Positions 6,415-8,040 of a stretch of 8,040 nt of DNA are shown in pieces; within the stretch, counting starts at the first letter, position 1, and each line of letters opens with the position of its first letter. This DNA is from Gammaproteobacteria bacterium (lineage in GTDB: Bacteria; Pseudomonadota; Gammaproteobacteria; Competibacterales; Competibacteraceae): positions 1 to 8,040 of the forward strand of contig JAIFNF010000040.1 of the NCBI GenBank assembly GCA_020047885.1. The letters are read 5' to 3'. Below the pieces are notes generated by a model. The model worked only from the letters and a program-made list of their open reading frames with translations, searched no databases and was not told the DNA's origin. The position numbers and the translations under genes are program-made.

Positions 6415-7251
6415 ATGCTGGATTTCTTCGGTGTTCCGATTACGAATACCACGATGGATGAAGCCGTGGCGTGGATTGCGGAGCGTGCGGCTATATCGCC
6501 TGTGGTGGGGTCAAACCACCCCGGCGCGGAGCGCCACCCCTCCTTATCCAAGGAGGGGAATTCTCAGGATCAGGCGGGTGCGATAGTAGCTCAGGGTGAT
6601 GGAAAGGCGCTGCTGGCCTTTGTTAATCCGGATTGTTTGAACATGGCTTACACGAATTCCCGGTATCGGCAGGTGTTGCAGCAGGCGGCGCGGGTGTTGC
6701 CGGATGGCATTGGGCTGAAAATTGGGTGTCGGATGCGCGGTCTGGGGCTGGCGGCGAATGTCAATGGCACCGACTTGTTTCCACGCCTGTGTGAACGCGC
6801 TGCCCGCGAGGGCTGGTCGTTGTTCCTGCTCGGCGCGCAGCCGGGCGTTGCCGAACAGGTCGCGCAGAATATGCAGGCTCGTTATCCCGGATTGCTGATC
6901 ACTGGCGTTCAGCATGGTTATTTCACCCCGGAAGAAGAAGCCGGGATGATTGACCGGATCAATGCTTCCGGGGCGCGAGTGTTGCTGGTGGCGTTTGGCG
7001 TTCCCCGGCAGGAGTTGTGGCTGGCGGAACATCAGGCCGCATTGACGCCGCCAGTGCGGATGGGCGTCGGCGGGTTGTTTGATTTCTACTCTGGGCGGAT
7101 TCCCCGCGCTCCGTTGTGGTTGCGCGAGATCGGTCTGGAATGGGTCTGGCGGTTGCTGCAGGAGCCGGGCCGGATGTGGCGGCGCTATTTGCTGGGCAAT
7201 CCCTTGTTTCTTTACCGGGTCTGGAAACAGGCTCGCCAGGAGGCGAAGTAA
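6415..7251 (+). CDS. WecG/TagA/CpsF-family glycosyltransferase (GT26)
   Basis: GT26 enzymes (WecG, TagA, CpsF) add the second sugar, often a ManNAc-type residue, to an undecaprenyl-linked first sugar as peripheral membrane enzymes. Family motifs, counted from the ATG at 6415, are FFGVPITNTTMDEAVAWI (4-21), VNPDCLN (70-76), LPDGIGL with the presumed catalytic D97 (95-101), NGTDLFP (117-123), FGVPRQELWLAEH (194-206), GVGGLFDFYSGRIPRAP (217-233) and the C-terminal WVWRLLQEPGRMWRRY (243-258). That last basic segment corresponds to the tail that binds membrane in TagA. About 36 residues (27-62) between AERAA and GKALLAFVN are foreign to the family and are encoded by a palindromic element. The start is uncertain: 6415 begins the family domain but lacks a good ribosome site, and the frame is continuous with the upstream sugar-transferase remnant. 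The stop overlaps the next ATG by one base. The core looks complete. Confidence 0.85.
   Translation: MLDFFGVPITNTTMDEAVAWIAERAAISPVVGSNHPGAERHPSLSKEGNSQDQAGAIVAQGDGKALLAFVNPDCLNMAYTNSRYRQVLQQAARVLPDGIGLKIGCRMRGLGLAANVNGTDLFPRLCERAAREGWSLFLLGAQPGVAEQVAQNMQARYPGLLITGVQHGYFTPEEEAGMIDRINASGARVLLVAFGVPRQELWLAEHQAALTPPVRMGVGGLFDFYSGRIPRAPLWLREIGLEWVWRLLQEPGRMWRRYLLGNPLFLYRVWKQARQEAK
6502..6558. repeat. Palindromic multi-hairpin element inserted in frame in the WecG/TagA gene
   Basis: Three inverted repeats lie side by side. GTGGT (6502-6506) pairs with ACCAC (6515-6519). GGCGC (6523-6527) pairs with GCGCC (6531-6535) around a three-base loop. CCCCTCCTT (6537-6545) pairs perfectly with AAGGAGGGG (6550-6558) around a four-base loop. 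The element sits within a segment of about 108 bases (roughly 6493-6600) encoding residues that other WecG/TagA proteins lack, and it keeps the frame open. It resembles the small dispersed palindromic repeats of many bacterial genomes. No second copy occurs in this window, so the mobile nature is inferred. Confidence 0.65.
7238..7243 (+). promoter_or_regulatory. Ribosome binding site of the distal sugar transferase
   Basis: A full AGGAGG stands seven bases before the ATG at 7251 and inside the end of the WecG/TagA frame. It is the strongest ribosome site in the window and fixes the start, against a longer open frame that reaches back to a GTG at 7116. Confidence 0.8.
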
Positions 7252-8000
7252 TGAGCGATCCCCTGGATCGAATGGCTGAACCCGATCCCGAACTGCGTGA
7301 AGCGTTGCTGCGTCGTTATGGCCAGGTGCGCCCGGATGGTTTCTGGCAGCAACTGCGCTTTCACGGCAAGCGGTTGATCTGGCGGGCGGTCGTGGGCAGC
7401 GCTTATGTGTTCAAGCGGTTGCTGGACATCATGGCGGCGACGTTGCTGCTGATCCTGTTGCTGCCGCTGTTCCTGACGATTGCCGGGTTGATTCGCTGGG
7501 AGTCGCCGGGTCCCATCCTTTTTAAGCAAACGCGGGTGGGGCGCTGGGGCCGGTTGTTCACCATGTGGAAATTCCGCTCGATGTATATCGACGCGGAAGC
7601 GCGCAAGGCGGCGCTGTTGGCGGACAATGAATCCAGCGGCGGGGTGATCTTCAAGATTAAGCACGATCCGCGCATTACCCAGGTCGGGCGCTTCATCCGC
7701 AAGGCGTCGATTGATGAGCTGCCGCAGTTGTGGAATGTGCTGGTGGGTGATATGTCGCTGGTGGGACCGCGCCCGGCGCTGCCCAGTGAAGTGAATGAAT
7801 ACTCGCTGGCCGACCGGCGCCGGTTGGAGGTGATTCCCGGCATTACCTGCATCTGGCAGGTCTCGGGCCGCTCCGATATTCCTTTCCCAGAACAGGTCAA
7901 GCTGGACGTGCAATATATTGAATCATCTTCGTTCTGGCAGGACATCGTGATTCTGCTGAAAACGGTGCCGGCGGTGGTGCTGGGCCGGGGAGCGTACTGA
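7251..8000 (+). CDS. Polyprenyl-phosphate hexose-1-phosphate transferase (WcaJ/Bac_transf family), intact
   Basis: This enzyme moves a sugar-1-phosphate from a UDP-sugar to undecaprenyl phosphate and so primes repeat-unit assembly at the inner membrane. The 249-residue protein has a polar N-terminus (1-50) with no large multi-span WbaP/WcaJ membrane domain. One hydrophobic helix (about 54-82) follows. The core then shows ESPGPILFKQTRVGRWGRLF (84-103), KFRSM (107-111), the catalytic pair in SIDELPQLWN (D155, E156), GDMSLVGPRP (166-175), PGITCIWQVSGRSD (196-209) and the ending LLKTVPAVVLGRGAY. It is therefore the short monotopic form, close to the PglC/EpsL architecture with an extra N-terminal segment. 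All key residues are present, unlike the degenerate copy upstream. The start overlaps the upstream stop by one base. Glucose, galactose or a HexNAc could be the primed sugar; the sequence does not say. Confidence 0.9.
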   Translation: MSDPLDRMAEPDPELREALLRRYGQVRPDGFWQQLRFHGKRLIWRAVVGSAYVFKRLLDIMAATLLLILLLPLFLTIAGLIRWESPGPILFKQTRVGRWGRLFTMWKFRSMYIDAEARKAALLADNESSGGVIFKIKHDPRITQVGRFIRKASIDELPQLWNVLVGDMSLVGPRPALPSEVNEYSLADRRRLEVIPGITCIWQVSGRSDIPFPEQVKLDVQYIESSSFWQDIVILLKTVPAVVLGRGAY

Positions 8001-8003
8001 ACC

Positions 8004-8040
8004 ATGCAAGCCGTTATTTTCGCGGACCGGCTGGGCCGGG
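8004..8040 (+). CDS. Start of a further operon gene, possibly a sugar nucleotidyltransferase (partial)
   Basis: An ATG three bases after the previous stop opens a frame that leaves the window after 12 codons, reading MQAVIFADRLGR. The pattern of a short beta strand followed by a polar/Gly loop resembles the beginning of NTP_transferase-family sugar nucleotidyltransferases, which usually read MxAVILAxGxGxR. GGGGAG at 7987-7991 is a weak and rather distant ribosome site. The tight spacing makes it a likely member of the same operon. The identity is a guess from very few residues. Confidence 0.45.
   Translation, partial: MQAVIFADRLGR

Noticed and set aside
6537..6558. Perfect 9-base hairpin considered as a transcription terminator
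   Set aside because: It lies inside a coding frame, is followed by GAATTC rather than a run of T, and the operon continues with a strong ribosome site downstream.
7212..8005. Two long minus-strand frames (200 and 233 codons) opposite the distal sugar transferase
   Set aside because: Both are complementary to a strongly conserved gene with a good ribosome site, and their products have skewed composition and no motif.
1..8040. CRISPR array, tRNA or rRNA gene, intact insertion sequence or integrase
   Set aside because: No regularly spaced repeats, RNA gene signatures or transposase/integrase motifs were seen on either strand by eye.

Overview
The window reads as part of a surface-polysaccharide (exopolysaccharide or O-antigen type) biosynthesis locus from a moderately GC-rich proteobacterium, most likely a gammaproteobacterium. 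The WecA-like protein, the WecG/TagA-like protein and the tightly overlapping glycosyltransferase genes suggest this, but I cannot name a species. There is no rRNA, tRNA, CRISPR array or intact mobile element.

Left part (1-2285): an AT-richer stretch of about 250 bases with nothing I recognise leads straight into a damaged GDP-L-fucose synthase gene (258-1181, +). It lacks its NAD(P)-binding N-terminus and carries two compensating frameshifts. It meets, tail to tail, a WecA/TagO-family undecaprenyl-phosphate sugar-1-phosphate transferase (2285 down to 777, -). That frame has lost its expected stop at about residue 367 and runs 135 codons antisense through the fucose synthase gene. The pair looks like a rearrangement scar.

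Middle (2286-2455): a short AT-rich divergent intergenic region, the only plausible promoter region in the window.

Right part (2456-8040): one tightly packed + strand operon whose genes overlap or nearly abut. In order it holds a GT4 glycosyltransferase; a membrane-anchored GT2 with a QxxRW motif; a WbbL-like soluble GT2; a compact, frameshifted sugar-transferase-like domain without the Asp-Glu catalytic pair; a WecG/TagA-family (GT26) glycosyltransferase in the same frame as the detached C-terminal part of that domain; an intact polyprenyl-phosphate hexose-1-phosphate transferase; and the first 12 codons of a further gene that may be a sugar nucleotidyltransferase.

Inferred joint role: the intact sugar transferase, and possibly the WecA homologue, loads the first sugar phosphate onto undecaprenyl phosphate at the inner membrane. 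The WecG/TagA enzyme and the GT4/GT2 enzymes then extend the repeat unit. No flippase, polymerase or export gene is present here.

The most notable points are the broken sugar-transferase/TagA junction with an apparently inactive first domain, a multi-hairpin palindromic element inserted in frame inside the TagA domain, and the stop-less wecA frame fused to antisense fcl sequence. I see no clear evidence of a wholly new system.
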